Below are positions 24,489 to 32,569 of a stretch of 64,000 nt of DNA, piece by piece (position 1 is the first letter of the stretch; each line of letters begins with the position of its first letter). Both the position numbers and the translations under genes were made by a program. The notes under the pieces were generated by a model. It saw nothing but the letters and a program-made list of their open reading frames with translations. It searched no databases and was not told where the DNA came from. The stretch comes from Actinoplanes subtropicus (GTDB taxonomy: Bacteria; Actinomycetota; Actinomycetes; Mycobacteriales; Micromonosporaceae), in assembly GCF_000721705.1 (NCBI RefSeq), contig NZ_JOJL01000011.1, positions 301,632 through 365,631 on the forward strand, given 5' to 3'.

Positions 24489-27400
24489 CAGGCCACCCGC
24501 AGGTGGGCGGCGTCGGCGCGGCGGGCCTGCACGGTGACGACCGCGAACACGGCCAGCCCGGTCCCGGCCACCAGCAGCCCGAACAGGAGCCCCTCGGTGA
24601 GCCAGGGCCAGTGCGCGTGGGCGGCCGGGATCGGCGCGCCCCCGGTGTCCGAGCGGATCATCAGCGGCGCCACCACCCGGGTGGCCAGCGCGCCGACCGC
24701 CGCGCCCGCGACCAGCAGCGGCAGCAGCACGGCGGCGTGCTCGCCGAGCAGCGCCCGGCGGATCGACCGGCGGGACATGCCGAGCCCACGCAGCCGGGCC
24801 ACCTCCAGCGCCCGCAGCTGGACGTCGCAGGTCACGTGCAGCACCACCCCGCCGAGCAGCAGCACGACCGCGGCGGCGACCAGCAATCGCAGCACGGCCG
24901 GCACCGAGGCGCGCAGCGGGCTGCCGGTCAGCCGCTCGGTCTCGCCGGCCCGGGTGATGGTAGGCCCGACGTGCAGCCCGGCGACCCGGGCGGCGGCGTC
25001 GGCGCGCGGGTGGCCGGCCCACCACGCGGTCACCGGCGAGTCCAGGTCGCCGCGGCTGATCAGGGCCCGGGAGAGGCTGTCCACATCGGCCATCGCGGCG
25101 GCTGCGCCGGGCGCGGACGGGATGGCCGGGACCACCTCGGTGACCACCGCGTCGACCGGGGTCACCCCGTACGTCAGGCTGAGTTTCGAGCCGACCTGCG
25201 CGCTCACGTCCCCGGCCAGCCGGGTCGAGATGGCGATCGGCACCGGGCCGGGGTTGCCGAACGCCGTCGCGACGAAGGTCCGGCTCGCCGCGATCGGCTC
25301 GGCGAACTTCACCGTGCCGGTCATCCGCAGCCGGCCGCCGGCGATCGCGACGGTGGTGCCGCTGAGCTGTCCCGACTCCGGGGAGGCCGCCTTGACGCCC
25401 CACTTGTCCGCGGTGGCGCCGCCGGGCACGGTGAGGCCGACGTCCACGGTGCTGACCGCGGCCCACCCGCCGGGCACGCCGCTGACCGGCAGCGCGACGG
25501 CGACCAGCCGCAGTCCGTCGTCCGGCACGCAGCCCGGCACCGGGTAGGCGTGCCCGTCGAGCGGGACGGCGGTGCCGCTGCACGCGGTGCGCAGCCCGGT
25601 CGCGTCCTCGAGGACCAGGAACGGGGTCACGGTGACGGCGGCGTTGTCGGTGGCCGTGCCCGAGATGACCGGCACGAATCCGCGCGGGAGGGCGATCCCG
25701 GGGACCGGCGTGGCCGGGATGAGCGGCTTCGCGACCGACGGCCAGTCGCCGCGGCCGCGCAGCACCGCGGCCGCCTTCCGGGTGTCCAGCGCGAGCAGCC
25801 GGGGCGCCGCGCCCGCGCCGCCGAGCCACTGGCCGACCGCGACGGTGTGCTCGGCGACCGGGCTGACCACCCCGCCGACGGCCGCGGCGACCGCGGTGCT
25901 CTGCCCGGTGAGCGGGGGAGCGCCGAGCACCACCGACAGGTCGGTGCCGACCGCGAGATCGGCCTGGTCGTGCTGGGCGGCGTGCCAGGTGTCGTCGAAC
26001 GCCGCGCCGAACGTGGCGGCGGCGCAGCCCAGCCCGATCAGCAGCCCGGCGGCGACGGCCTGCGGGCGGCGGGCGGCCTGGACCGTGGCCAGCGGCGCGA
26101 CCAGCCCCCGGGTGCGGGCGGCGAGGCGTTCGGCGCGGTTCAGCGCGGGCGGGACGAGCCGCAGGGCGAGGGCGGTGCCGGCGGTCAGCAGCAGGGCGGG
26201 AGCCAGCACGCGTACGGCATCGGCCCGGGTTCCCGCCCCCGCCGGCTGGGTGGTCAGCTGCCACCAGCCGACCCCGGCCAGCGCCACCAGCAGCAGGTCG
26301 GCGCCGGAGCGGGCGAGCAGCTCGCGCCGGGAGCGCCGGTCGCCGGAGGAGGCGGCCGGCCAGACCGCCAGGGAGATCAGCAGGACGGCGAGGACCAGCG
26401 CGCCGCCGGCGACCGACAGCACCTGCGGCCCGGTCACCGCCGGCCGCGCGGCCAGCCCGGCCCCGGAGAGCGGCGGGATCCGGGTGAGCGCGGCGTGCAG
26501 CGCGGCCGACGCCGGGACGGCCAGCGCCACCGCGAGCACGGCCAGCGCCAGGGCCTCGACGGTGGCGGCGGCCGCGAACTGCCGGCGACTCGTGCCGAGC
26601 GCGCTCAGCAGCTCGCTCTCGTCCGCCCGTACGCCGGTGGCCAGCCGCCCGGCCAGGGCCAGCGCGATCGCGGTCAGCACGATGCCGATCAGCGCCAGCG
26701 CGAGCACCGCCTCGGCCGTGAGCTCCTGCTGATCCCGGGCACCGGCCAGGGTTCCGGGCAGCGCCGAGGAGACGCGCTCGACGCGGACCCGGCCGGTGAG
26801 CTTCGCGGCCAGCCGCGCGTCGGCGCCGAGCACCGAAGCGCTCAGCGTGTCCAGGTCGCGGGCCTTCGGATCGGCCAGGTCCGGCCGGGCGTTCACCTCG
26901 AGCCGGTCCAGCGCCGAGCCGCTGGCCAGCAGGTCGGCCAGGTCGACCAGGAACGGCCCGTACGCCTGCATCTTGCGCCCGAACGCGGCGTCGCTCGGGT
27001 CCGGGTCGAAGCCCTCGCCGCCCAGCGGATCCCGGTCCCACCCGGCGTCCGGCAGCGGGTGCACCAGCCCGACCACGGTCACCGTGACCGGCCCGGCCGG
27101 GTCGACGGTCAGCTCCGCGCCGAGCCGGATCCGGCTGCCCACCTTCAGCCCCAGCAGCCGCGCGGTGTTGTCGAAGATCGCCGCCTCCAGCGGCCGCCCG
27201 GCGGAGGTGTCGCCGGCCGCCCGCGGCCACCGCCCGCTGATCAGCGTGGACCTTGCCGACAGACCCTCCACCCCCGAGAGGTACGCCTCCCGTCCGTCGC
27301 CGGGCAGCGCCCGCATGACCGAGGAGGCGCGCGTGGTGAGCGCCGCCGGGAACGGCTCGATCGAGGCGGCGAGGATCTCGCGGGTGTCGGCGGCGACCGA

Positions 27401-27616
27401 CCGCGCGTTCCCCGGCGGGATCTCCACCGTGTACGCGGTGACCTCGACGTCGTCCGCGGTGGCCCGGGCCGCGGCCACCTCGACGGCCCGCTCCGAGGTG
27501 CGGGTGACCAGCAGCGCGCAGGTGCCCAGCAGGGTCGCCCCGATGGTCAGCACGGCGAGCAGCGACGCCAGCAGCGGCCATTGGGCGCGGGCGCGCCGGG
27601 CGAGCAGGGCGATCAC
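24488..27616 (-). CDS. FtsX-type ABC permease
   Basis: 1042 residues from GTG 27616, overlapping the ATPase stop (GTGA). Two halves each with FtsX-type helices: N-terminal TM (LLASLLAVLTIGATLLGTCAL), extracellular domain ~45-330, FtsX block with LLSALGTSRRQFAAAATVEA, a second extracellular domain ~560-860, and C-terminal FtsX block LRGLGMSRRSIRRALLGEHA. This layout is typical of large actinobacterial permeases paired with a LolD/MacB-like ATPase. The substrate is not evident; lipid, lipoprotein or peptide export is the family norm. Confidence 0.87.
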   Translation of the reverse strand: MIALLARRARAQWPLLASLLAVLTIGATLLGTCALLVTRTSERAVEVAAARATADDVEVTAYTVEIPPGNARSVAADTREILAASIEPFPAALTTRASSVMRALPGDGREAYLSGVEGLSARSTLISGRWPRAAGDTSAGRPLEAAIFDNTARLLGLKVGSRIRLGAELTVDPAGPVTVTVVGLVHPLPDAGWDRDPLGGEGFDPDPSDAAFGRKMQAYGPFLVDLADLLASGSALDRLEVNARPDLADPKARDLDTLSASVLGADARLAAKLTGRVRVERVSSALPGTLAGARDQQELTAEAVLALALIGIVLTAIALALAGRLATGVRADESELLSALGTSRRQFAAAATVEALALAVLAVALAVPASAALHAALTRIPPLSGAGLAARPAVTGPQVLSVAGGALVLAVLLISLAVWPAASSGDRRSRRELLARSGADLLLVALAGVGWWQLTTQPAGAGTRADAVRVLAPALLLTAGTALALRLVPPALNRAERLAARTRGLVAPLATVQAARRPQAVAAGLLIGLGCAAATFGAAFDDTWHAAQHDQADLAVGTDLSVVLGAPPLTGQSTAVAAAVGGVVSPVAEHTVAVGQWLGGAGAAPRLLALDTRKAAAVLRGRGDWPSVAKPLIPATPVPGIALPRGFVPVISGTATDNAAVTVTPFLVLEDATGLRTACSGTAVPLDGHAYPVPGCVPDDGLRLVAVALPVSGVPGGWAAVSTVDVGLTVPGGATADKWGVKAASPESGQLSGTTVAIAGGRLRMTGTVKFAEPIAASRTFVATAFGNPGPVPIAISTRLAGDVSAQVGSKLSLTYGVTPVDAVVTEVVPAIPSAPGAAAAMADVDSLSRALISRGDLDSPVTAWWAGHPRADAAARVAGLHVGPTITRAGETERLTGSPLRASVPAVLRLLVAAAVVLLLGGVVLHVTCDVQLRALEVARLRGLGMSRRSIRRALLGEHAAVLLPLLVAGAAVGALATRVVAPLMIRSDTGGAPIPAAHAHWPWLTEGLLFGLLVAGTGLAVFAVVTVQARRADAAHLRVA

Positions 27617-28290
27617 GGAACCAGCTGTCCGTCGGCGATCCGCACGACCCGGTCGGCGAGCGCCATCATCACCGGGTCGTGCGTGGAGACCAGCGCGGTG
27701 ACCCCCTCGGACTCGACGATCCCGCGGATCAGCGCCATCACCGCGAGGCCGGTCTCGGCGTCCAGCTGGCCGGTCGGCTCGTCGGCGATCAGCAGCCGGG
27801 GCGAGGCGGCCAGCGCGCGGGCGATCGCCACCCGCTGCTGCTGGCCGCCGGAGAGCTCGCCCGGCCGCTGGGCGGCGTGCCCGGAGAGCCCGACCAGGTC
27901 GAGGAGCAGCTCGACCCGGCGTTCGCGCTCCTTCGGTTCGGCCCGGGCCAGCCGCAGCGGCACGCCCACGTTCTCGGCGGCGGACAGCACCGGGATCAGG
28001 CCGAAGGTCTGGAAGACGTACGAGACCCGCTCCCGCCGCAGCTGGGACAGCCCGTCCTCGTCCAGCGCGGTCACGTCGACGCCGTCCACCGTGACCGCCC
28101 CTTCGTCCGGCCGGTCGAGGCCGCCGATGACGTTGAGCAGCGTGGTCTTGCCCGAGCCGGAGCGCCCGACCAGCGCCACCATCGTGCCCGGCTCCACCTC
28201 GAACGAGATGTCGCGCAGGGCGTGCACCGCGGCGGGCCCGGATCCGAAGGTGCGGTGCACACCTTGGACCGTCAGGATCGGCGCGGTCAT
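27613..28290 (-). CDS. ABC transporter ATPase (LolD/MacB-like)
   Basis: 225 residues. Walker A GRSGSGKTT, Q loop VFQTFGLIPVLSAAENV, signature LSGGQQQRVAIARAL, Walker B RLLIADEPTG, and H loop STHD. The size and sequence fit the LolD/FtsE/MacB class that pairs with FtsX-type permeases. AAAGGTGGG lies about 7 nt before ATG 28290. It overlaps the following permease by 4 bases. Confidence 0.93.
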   Translation of the reverse strand: MTAPILTVQGVHRTFGSGPAAVHALRDISFEVEPGTMVALVGRSGSGKTTLLNVIGGLDRPDEGAVTVDGVDVTALDEDGLSQLRRERVSYVFQTFGLIPVLSAAENVGVPLRLARAEPKERERRVELLLDLVGLSGHAAQRPGELSGGQQQRVAIARALAASPRLLIADEPTGQLDAETGLAVMALIRGIVESEGVTALVSTHDPVMMALADRVVRIADGQLVP

Positions 28291-28375
28291 GCTGTGCCCA
28301 CCTTTCGCATGCCCTTCTGGCCCTCGCCTGCGGCCTGAGCGCGCAACTCACGGAGGTGCCGCTCGGTGCAGGCGG

Positions 28376-29281
28376 TCATGCGTCCGGCCGGATCGTGACG
28401 TGGTCGGGTTCCAGGGCCAGCCGTACGCGCCGGGTCAGGGCGAGGGCCTCCCGGTAGTCGGCCGGGATCTGCACCCGGCCGGCGCGGTCCATCACGGCGT
28501 ACTCCTCGGCGATCACGTGCTCGCCGCCGTCGTCGGCGGTGGCGGTCCGGCGCAGCACCTCGCTGCTCGTGCGCCCGTCCCGGATGGCGACGGTCCGCTC
28601 GACCTGGCCGCTGACCGCCGGGTCGTGCGTGACCACGACGATGGTGACGCCGAGGTCGCGGTTGACCGTGCGCAGCGCCCCGAAGACCTCGGCCGAGGTG
28701 GTCGTGTCCAGCTCACCGGTCGGCTCGTCGGCGAACAGCACCCGCGGCTCGTTGGCCAGCGCCACCGCGATCGCCACCCGCTGCTGCTGCCCGCCGGAGA
28801 GCTGCCCGGGCCGCCGATCCGCGCAGTCCGCCACCCCGAGCGCGCCCAAAAGATCCAAACTTCGTTTCTTGCGCGTACGGGAGGGCACGCGCGCCGCCGT
28901 CATCGGCAGGTCGACCATCTGCCGTGCGGTCAGGTACGGCACCAGGTTGTTGGCGGTCTGCTGCCGGACGAACCCGACCGTGTGCCGCCGGTACCGCACC
29001 CGGTCCGAGCGGTTCATGGACAGCAGGTTCCACCGGTCGACCCGGGCCCGCCCGGCGGTCGGCGCGTCGATCCCGGCCAGGATGGACAGCAGCGTGGACT
29101 TGCCCGACCCGGAGGCACCGACCACGGCGATCATCTCGCCGGCGTCGACGACCAGGTCGAGGCCCTGCAGTGCCTGCACCTCGACCGGTCCGGTCTGGTA
29201 GATGCGGACCAGGCTCTCGCAGACGATCAGCGCGTCGGCACCGAACTCGGGCGCTTTCGGGGGTGGGGTCGGCAATTCCAT
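28376..29281 (-). CDS. ABC ATPase with C-terminal SpoVT/AbrB-like domain
   Basis: 301 residues. ABC core ~20-235: Walker A GASGSGKST, signature LSGGQQQRVAIAVAL, Walker B RVLFADEPTG, H loop VTHD. The last ~45 residues (YAVMDRAGRVQIPADYREAL then RVRLALEPDHVTI) read as a SpoVT/AbrB swapped-hairpin domain, normally DNA-binding or dimerising. It is the first ABC gene after the NAD-kinase-like gene, 24 bp away. A second ATPase in the operon suggests a heterodimeric pump. TAGGGT, 8 nt before the ATG, could drive leaderless expression. Confidence 0.87.
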   Translation of the reverse strand: MELPTPPPKAPEFGADALIVCESLVRIYQTGPVEVQALQGLDLVVDAGEMIAVVGASGSGKSTLLSILAGIDAPTAGRARVDRWNLLSMNRSDRVRYRRHTVGFVRQQTANNLVPYLTARQMVDLPMTAARVPSRTRKKRSLDLLGALGVADCADRRPGQLSGGQQQRVAIAVALANEPRVLFADEPTGELDTTTSAEVFGALRTVNRDLGVTIVVVTHDPAVSGQVERTVAIRDGRTSSEVLRRTATADDGGEHVIAEEYAVMDRAGRVQIPADYREALALTRRVRLALEPDHVTIRPDA

Positions 29282-29289
29282 CGGCGCAT

Positions 29290-29295
29290 ACCCTA
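29290..29295 (-). promoter_or_regulatory. Candidate -10 element for the ABC genes
   Basis: On the minus strand TAGGGT lies 8 nt before ATG 29281, fitting an actinobacterial TANNNT -10 for a (nearly) leaderless mRNA. No clear -35 is visible. It would let the ABC genes be transcribed apart from SPFH/NAD-kinase. Confidence 0.35.
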
Positions 29296-29305
29296 CATAC
29301 TTAGA

Positions 29306-30187
29306 TCAAGTCATATGCAGCCTCCGTTCCGCGACGCCGACCCGCACGCGCTGACCCCACGACAGCTCCAGGGCGTCCGACTCCAGGCCGTCGGCGAAGA
29401 CCACCAGCCGCTCGGACTCGCTCGTCAGCTCGATCTCCTCGCCTCCGGCGAGCAACCCCGCGTCCAGCCGCACGCCGGTGGTGGGAGATGGCCATGCTTC
29501 CCGTACGAACCAGCACAGCTCCCGATCACCCGGGGCGGGTGGCCTCGGCGCCGCCCCGCGTTCGCGCGCGATCGACGCACACCAACCGGTCGCCCCGGTC
29601 CCGGTGCCCACGATCAGGCCGGACGACGACTGGCGCTCCCGATGGCCATCCGGTGTACCGAGCACGTAGCGGGCGGACTGATGAGACGCATGCCCGACAT
29701 ATACCTCATTAAGACCGTAAAGCTCCTGGCCGTCGTCGAGGTGGGCGACCACCATCGTGCGTTCCTCGCTGGGGGCGTGCTGGCGCAGGAGCCCGGCGAC
29801 CGCCTTCGCCTCGTGCCGCACCAGCACGCCCGGATGGCGTCCCGGCTCCGGGTCGACGCCGATCACCGGCTGCCCGTCCAGGTATTTCGCGACGTTCGCG
29901 ACCAGGCCGTCCTGGCCGACCGCGACGACGACGTCCTCCGGCCCGAACAGGAAGCGCGGCAGGTCGGCCCGCTCCACGTGCCCGCGGCGCCAGTCGGCCG
30001 GCACCGCGGCGCCCACCTCGGTCAGCGCCGCCCGCAGCGCCTCGTGCCGGGCGGTCACCTCCTCCAGGTCGCGGCCGCGCTGCCGCAGGAAATACGCGGC
30101 CGCGCCCCGGGTGCCGTGCCGGGCGAGCAGCTCGTCGAGCTCGCTGCGCCGCGACACGACCACCACCCGCGGGCTCAGGGTGCTCAT
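29306..30187 (-). CDS. NAD+ kinase-like / sugar-kinase-fold protein
   Basis: 293 residues. FGPEDVVVAVGQDGLVANVAKYL matches the GGDG-type phosphate loop of ATP-NAD kinases but as GQDG; PVIGVDPEPGRHPGVLV and SGLIVGTGTGATGW (the GSTAY-like region) follow. The family fold is clear; activity is not, because the first Gly of GGDG is Gln here. It overlaps the SPFH gene by 4 bases. With a SPFH protein and a NrtR-type Nudix regulator next door, a role linked to NAD or ADP-ribose metabolism is a reasonable inference. Confidence 0.8.
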   Translation of the reverse strand: MSTLSPRVVVVSRRSELDELLARHGTRGAAAYFLRQRGRDLEEVTARHEALRAALTEVGAAVPADWRRGHVERADLPRFLFGPEDVVVAVGQDGLVANVAKYLDGQPVIGVDPEPGRHPGVLVRHEAKAVAGLLRQHAPSEERTMVVAHLDDGQELYGLNEVYVGHASHQSARYVLGTPDGHRERQSSSGLIVGTGTGATGWCASIARERGAAPRPPAPGDRELCWFVREAWPSPTTGVRLDAGLLAGGEEIELTSESERLVVFADGLESDALELSWGQRVRVGVAERRLHMT

Positions 30188-31242
30188 TCGCCGAGCCGCC
30201 CGATCAGCTTGCTCAGCAGGTCGGGTGTCACGGTCAACTCGCCGATCGCCGGGACGTGCTGGGCCAGCTCCTTGAGCGCCAGCGAGCGGAGCACGGCCGG
30301 CGGCAGGTCCCGGTAGGCGGCCAGGCGGGCGGCCTCGGCCTCCGCCTCGGCCAGGCCGACCACTCGCGCTCCGGCGGCCCGGGCCTCGTCGCGCACCCGG
30401 GAAGCGTCCGCCTCCGCGCCCGCGGTGAGCCGGGCCCGCTCGGCGGCGCCGTGGGCCGCCACCTCCTGCCGTTGCGCCTCGCCGCGGGCCGTCACCAGCT
30501 GCGACTCCGCGTCGAGCTCGGCCTCGCGCCGGGTGTTGGCGCCGCGCTGCTCGACCAGCTGCTGCTCCCGGCGGGCCAGCTCGATCTTGCTCTGCAGCTC
30601 GTTCTCGGCGATCGCCCGCTCCTGCTGCACCGCGTTGGCCCGGCGAGCGTAGGTGGCCCGGTCGGCGTCCTGCTGCACCTGCTCGCGGGTCGGCGTCTGC
30701 AGCGCCCGCTCGAGGTCGGGCTCGGGCCGGATCGCGACGACCCGCGCACTCACCACGGTCACCCCCGTCTCGGTCAGCCGTGGGTCGTGCGCGAGCGCGT
30801 CCGCGACCCCCTGCCGCACCGGCGCGATGCCGGCGGTCAGCGCCTCGGCCAGCGGCAGCCGGGCCAGCAGGTCGAGGGCTGGCTGCTGGGCCAGCTCGGC
30901 CAGCAGGGTGGCCACCTGGTCGAGCGGCTGCCCCCGCCAGCGGCCCTGGTACGGGTCGATCGAGAAGTCGAGCCGCCCGGCCGCCGCGCCCGGGTCGCTG
31001 AACCGGTACGTGACGGTCGCCTGCACGGTCACGTCCGCGAAGTCCTCGGTGCGGGCGTGGAACAGCAGCGGCAGCTCCCGGTCGTCGACCGGCACCTCGG
31101 AGAGCACCGCGGTCAGCGGCCGGTACCAGAACGAGAGCCCGGTGCCCTGCTTCCGCGGCTTGCCGCCCACGGTGTGGCGCACCCAGCTGGTCGGGGTGCC
31201 CCGCAGGTGCCGCAGGTGCAGTCGTCGTGTCACGTCAGCCAT
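30184..31242 (-). CDS. SPFH/band-7 domain protein
   Basis: 352 residues from ATG 31242 (AAGGG about 10 nt upstream). The N-terminal SPFH domain, ~30-190, has FWYRPLTAVLSEVPVDDRELP and VQATVTYRFSDP. A long Ala/Glu/Arg-rich coiled coil follows, ~200-320 (QQERAIAENELQSKIELARREQQ). No membrane segment is obvious. SPFH proteins form ring or cage scaffolds at membranes. First gene of the minus-strand unit, divergent from the Nudix regulator across the operator region. Confidence 0.87.
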   Translation of the reverse strand: MADVTRRLHLRHLRGTPTSWVRHTVGGKPRKQGTGLSFWYRPLTAVLSEVPVDDRELPLLFHARTEDFADVTVQATVTYRFSDPGAAAGRLDFSIDPYQGRWRGQPLDQVATLLAELAQQPALDLLARLPLAEALTAGIAPVRQGVADALAHDPRLTETGVTVVSARVVAIRPEPDLERALQTPTREQVQQDADRATYARRANAVQQERAIAENELQSKIELARREQQLVEQRGANTRREAELDAESQLVTARGEAQRQEVAAHGAAERARLTAGAEADASRVRDEARAAGARVVGLAEAEAEAARLAAYRDLPPAVLRSLALKELAQHVPAIGELTVTPDLLSKLIGRLGE

Positions 31243-31264
31243 CTCGGCCGCCCTTCGCTCTTTG

Positions 31265-31312
31265 TCGTCACACTGACGATAAAGCATGCCGCTATTATCG
31301 TCAACATGACGC
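31265..31312. promoter_or_regulatory. Double-palindrome operator and divergent promoters
   Basis: Two short palindromes, TCGTCA-CAC-TGACGA (31265-31279) and TCGTCA-ACA-TGACGC (31298-31312), have centres 33 bp apart (three helical turns). Together they form a larger dyad with TGACGATAA (31274-31282) and TTATCGTCA (31295-31303). TATTAT (31293-31298) lies 7 nt before ATG 31306, as for a leaderless plus-strand mRNA; GATAAT on the minus strand (31301-31296) could serve the SPFH unit. Likely site for the adjacent NrtR-type regulator. Confidence 0.65.
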
Positions 31313-31962
31313 TAACGGTGGACCTGGTGCTCCTCACGATCCGCAACGGCGAACTGCAGGTGCTGCTGGTCCGCCGCGGGATCCCGCCGTTCCAGGGGGA
31401 GTGGGCGCTGCCCGGTGGCTTCGTGCTGGAGTCCGAGGATCTCGCCGAGGCGGCCGCCCGCGAGCTGCGCGAGGAGACCGGCGTCGACCCGGCGGCCGGG
31501 CACTTCGAGCAGCTGGCCACGTACGGCGCGCCCGGCCGCGACCCGCGCGGCCGGGTGGTGACGGTCGCCTACCTGGCCCTGCTGCCCGACCTGCCCGCCC
31601 CGGTGGCCGGCAGCGACGCGGCCGGCGCCTCCTGGCGCCCGATCGCGGCCGGCGACCCCCTCGCCTTCGACCACGCCCGGATCCTGGCCGACGGCTGGGA
31701 GCGGGCCCGGGCCAAGCTGGAGTACACGCCGCTGGCGACCGCGTTCTGCCCGCCGGTCTTCACGATCGCCGAGCTGCGCGCGGTCTACGAGACGGTCTGG
31801 TGCACCAAGCTCGACCCGCGCAACTTCCACCGCAAGGTCACCGGCGCCGAGAACTTCGTCGAGCCCACCGGCGAGTCTACGATCCGCGACCGGGGCCGTC
31901 CCGCCCAGCTCTACCGCCGCGGCACGGCGACGCTGCTCCACCCGGCGCTGCTGCGCCCCTGA
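31306..31962 (+). CDS. NrtR-type Nudix-domain transcriptional regulator
   Basis: 218 residues. The Nudix domain, ~1-135, has an intact box GX5EX7REUXEEXGU (GFVLESE...RELREETGV), so hydrolase activity is possible although many NrtR proteins have lost it. The C-terminal ~75 residues (FTIAELRAVYETVW, DPRNFHRKV) are the winged helix of the NrtR family, which represses NAD-related genes and is released by ADP-ribose or relatives. ATG 31306 lies inside the second operator palindrome, consistent with autoregulation. No RBS is seen; a leaderless mRNA is likely. Confidence 0.85.
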   Translation: MTLTVDLVLLTIRNGELQVLLVRRGIPPFQGEWALPGGFVLESEDLAEAAARELREETGVDPAAGHFEQLATYGAPGRDPRGRVVTVAYLALLPDLPAPVAGSDAAGASWRPIAAGDPLAFDHARILADGWERARAKLEYTPLATAFCPPVFTIAELRAVYETVWCTKLDPRNFHRKVTGAENFVEPTGESTIRDRGRPAQLYRRGTATLLHPALLRP

Positions 31963-31976
31963 GGTAGGTTCCGACC

Positions 31977-32351
31977 GTGCACCGCAGCCGTCTCTCCACG
32001 ATTCTGATCGACGTCCCGGCGGCCGACGCCGGCCGGGCCGCCGCCTTCTGGTCCGCCGCCCTGGGCGTCCCCGCCGACCCGGTCCCCGGCGAGGAGCAGT
32101 TCACCTCGCTCCCCGGTGCCCTCGCCGGCCTGACCCTGGCCGTCCAGGCGGTGGACGCCGAGGCCCGCTACCACGTCGACCTCGAGACCGACGACGTCGA
32201 GGCCGAGACCGCGCGCCTGATCGCGCTCGGCGCCGTCGAGGTCGACCGCTGGCTGGAGTGCCGCATCCTCCGCGCCCCCGGCGGCCACCTGCTGTGCGTG
32301 ATTCCCCGGCACAGCGCCGACTTCGCCGAGCACGCCACCACCTGGGGCTAG
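31977..32351 (+). CDS. VOC (glyoxalase/bleomycin-resistance fold) protein
   Basis: 124 residues, one VOC domain with paired beta-alpha-beta-beta-beta units: STILIDVPAADAGRAAAFW at the start, YHVDLETDDVEAETARLIALGA in the middle, and FTSLPGALAGL. It resembles the uncharacterised actinobacterial glyoxalase_6 group. The substrate is unknown. It begins 14 bp after the Nudix regulator, so the two may share a transcript. Confidence 0.8.
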   Translation: MHRSRLSTILIDVPAADAGRAAAFWSAALGVPADPVPGEEQFTSLPGALAGLTLAVQAVDAEARYHVDLETDDVEAETARLIALGAVEVDRWLECRILRAPGGHLLCVIPRHSADFAEHATTWG

Positions 32352-32569
32352 GGCCGGCCCGCACGCTGTGGACATGCTGGGAGAGGGCTAGCAATGTCCT
32401 AGGACTCTTCGCCGATCGATAGGGCGGGTGGCGCGCCTTCGGTACGATCCTGCTCGCGAGATCGGGGGATCGGACGCGGCCGCCGCCGCCCGAAATCCAC
32501 GATCCGGCAACACGGGGCTCGAGCAGCGCGGAAGACTGAAGTGACCCGACGGAACGACCGGAGGGTCGC

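Noticed and set aside
24503..30316. 1937-codon open frame on the plus strand
   Set aside because: Shadow of the ABC, NAD-kinase-like and SPFH genes. No domain, composition typical of antisense reading.
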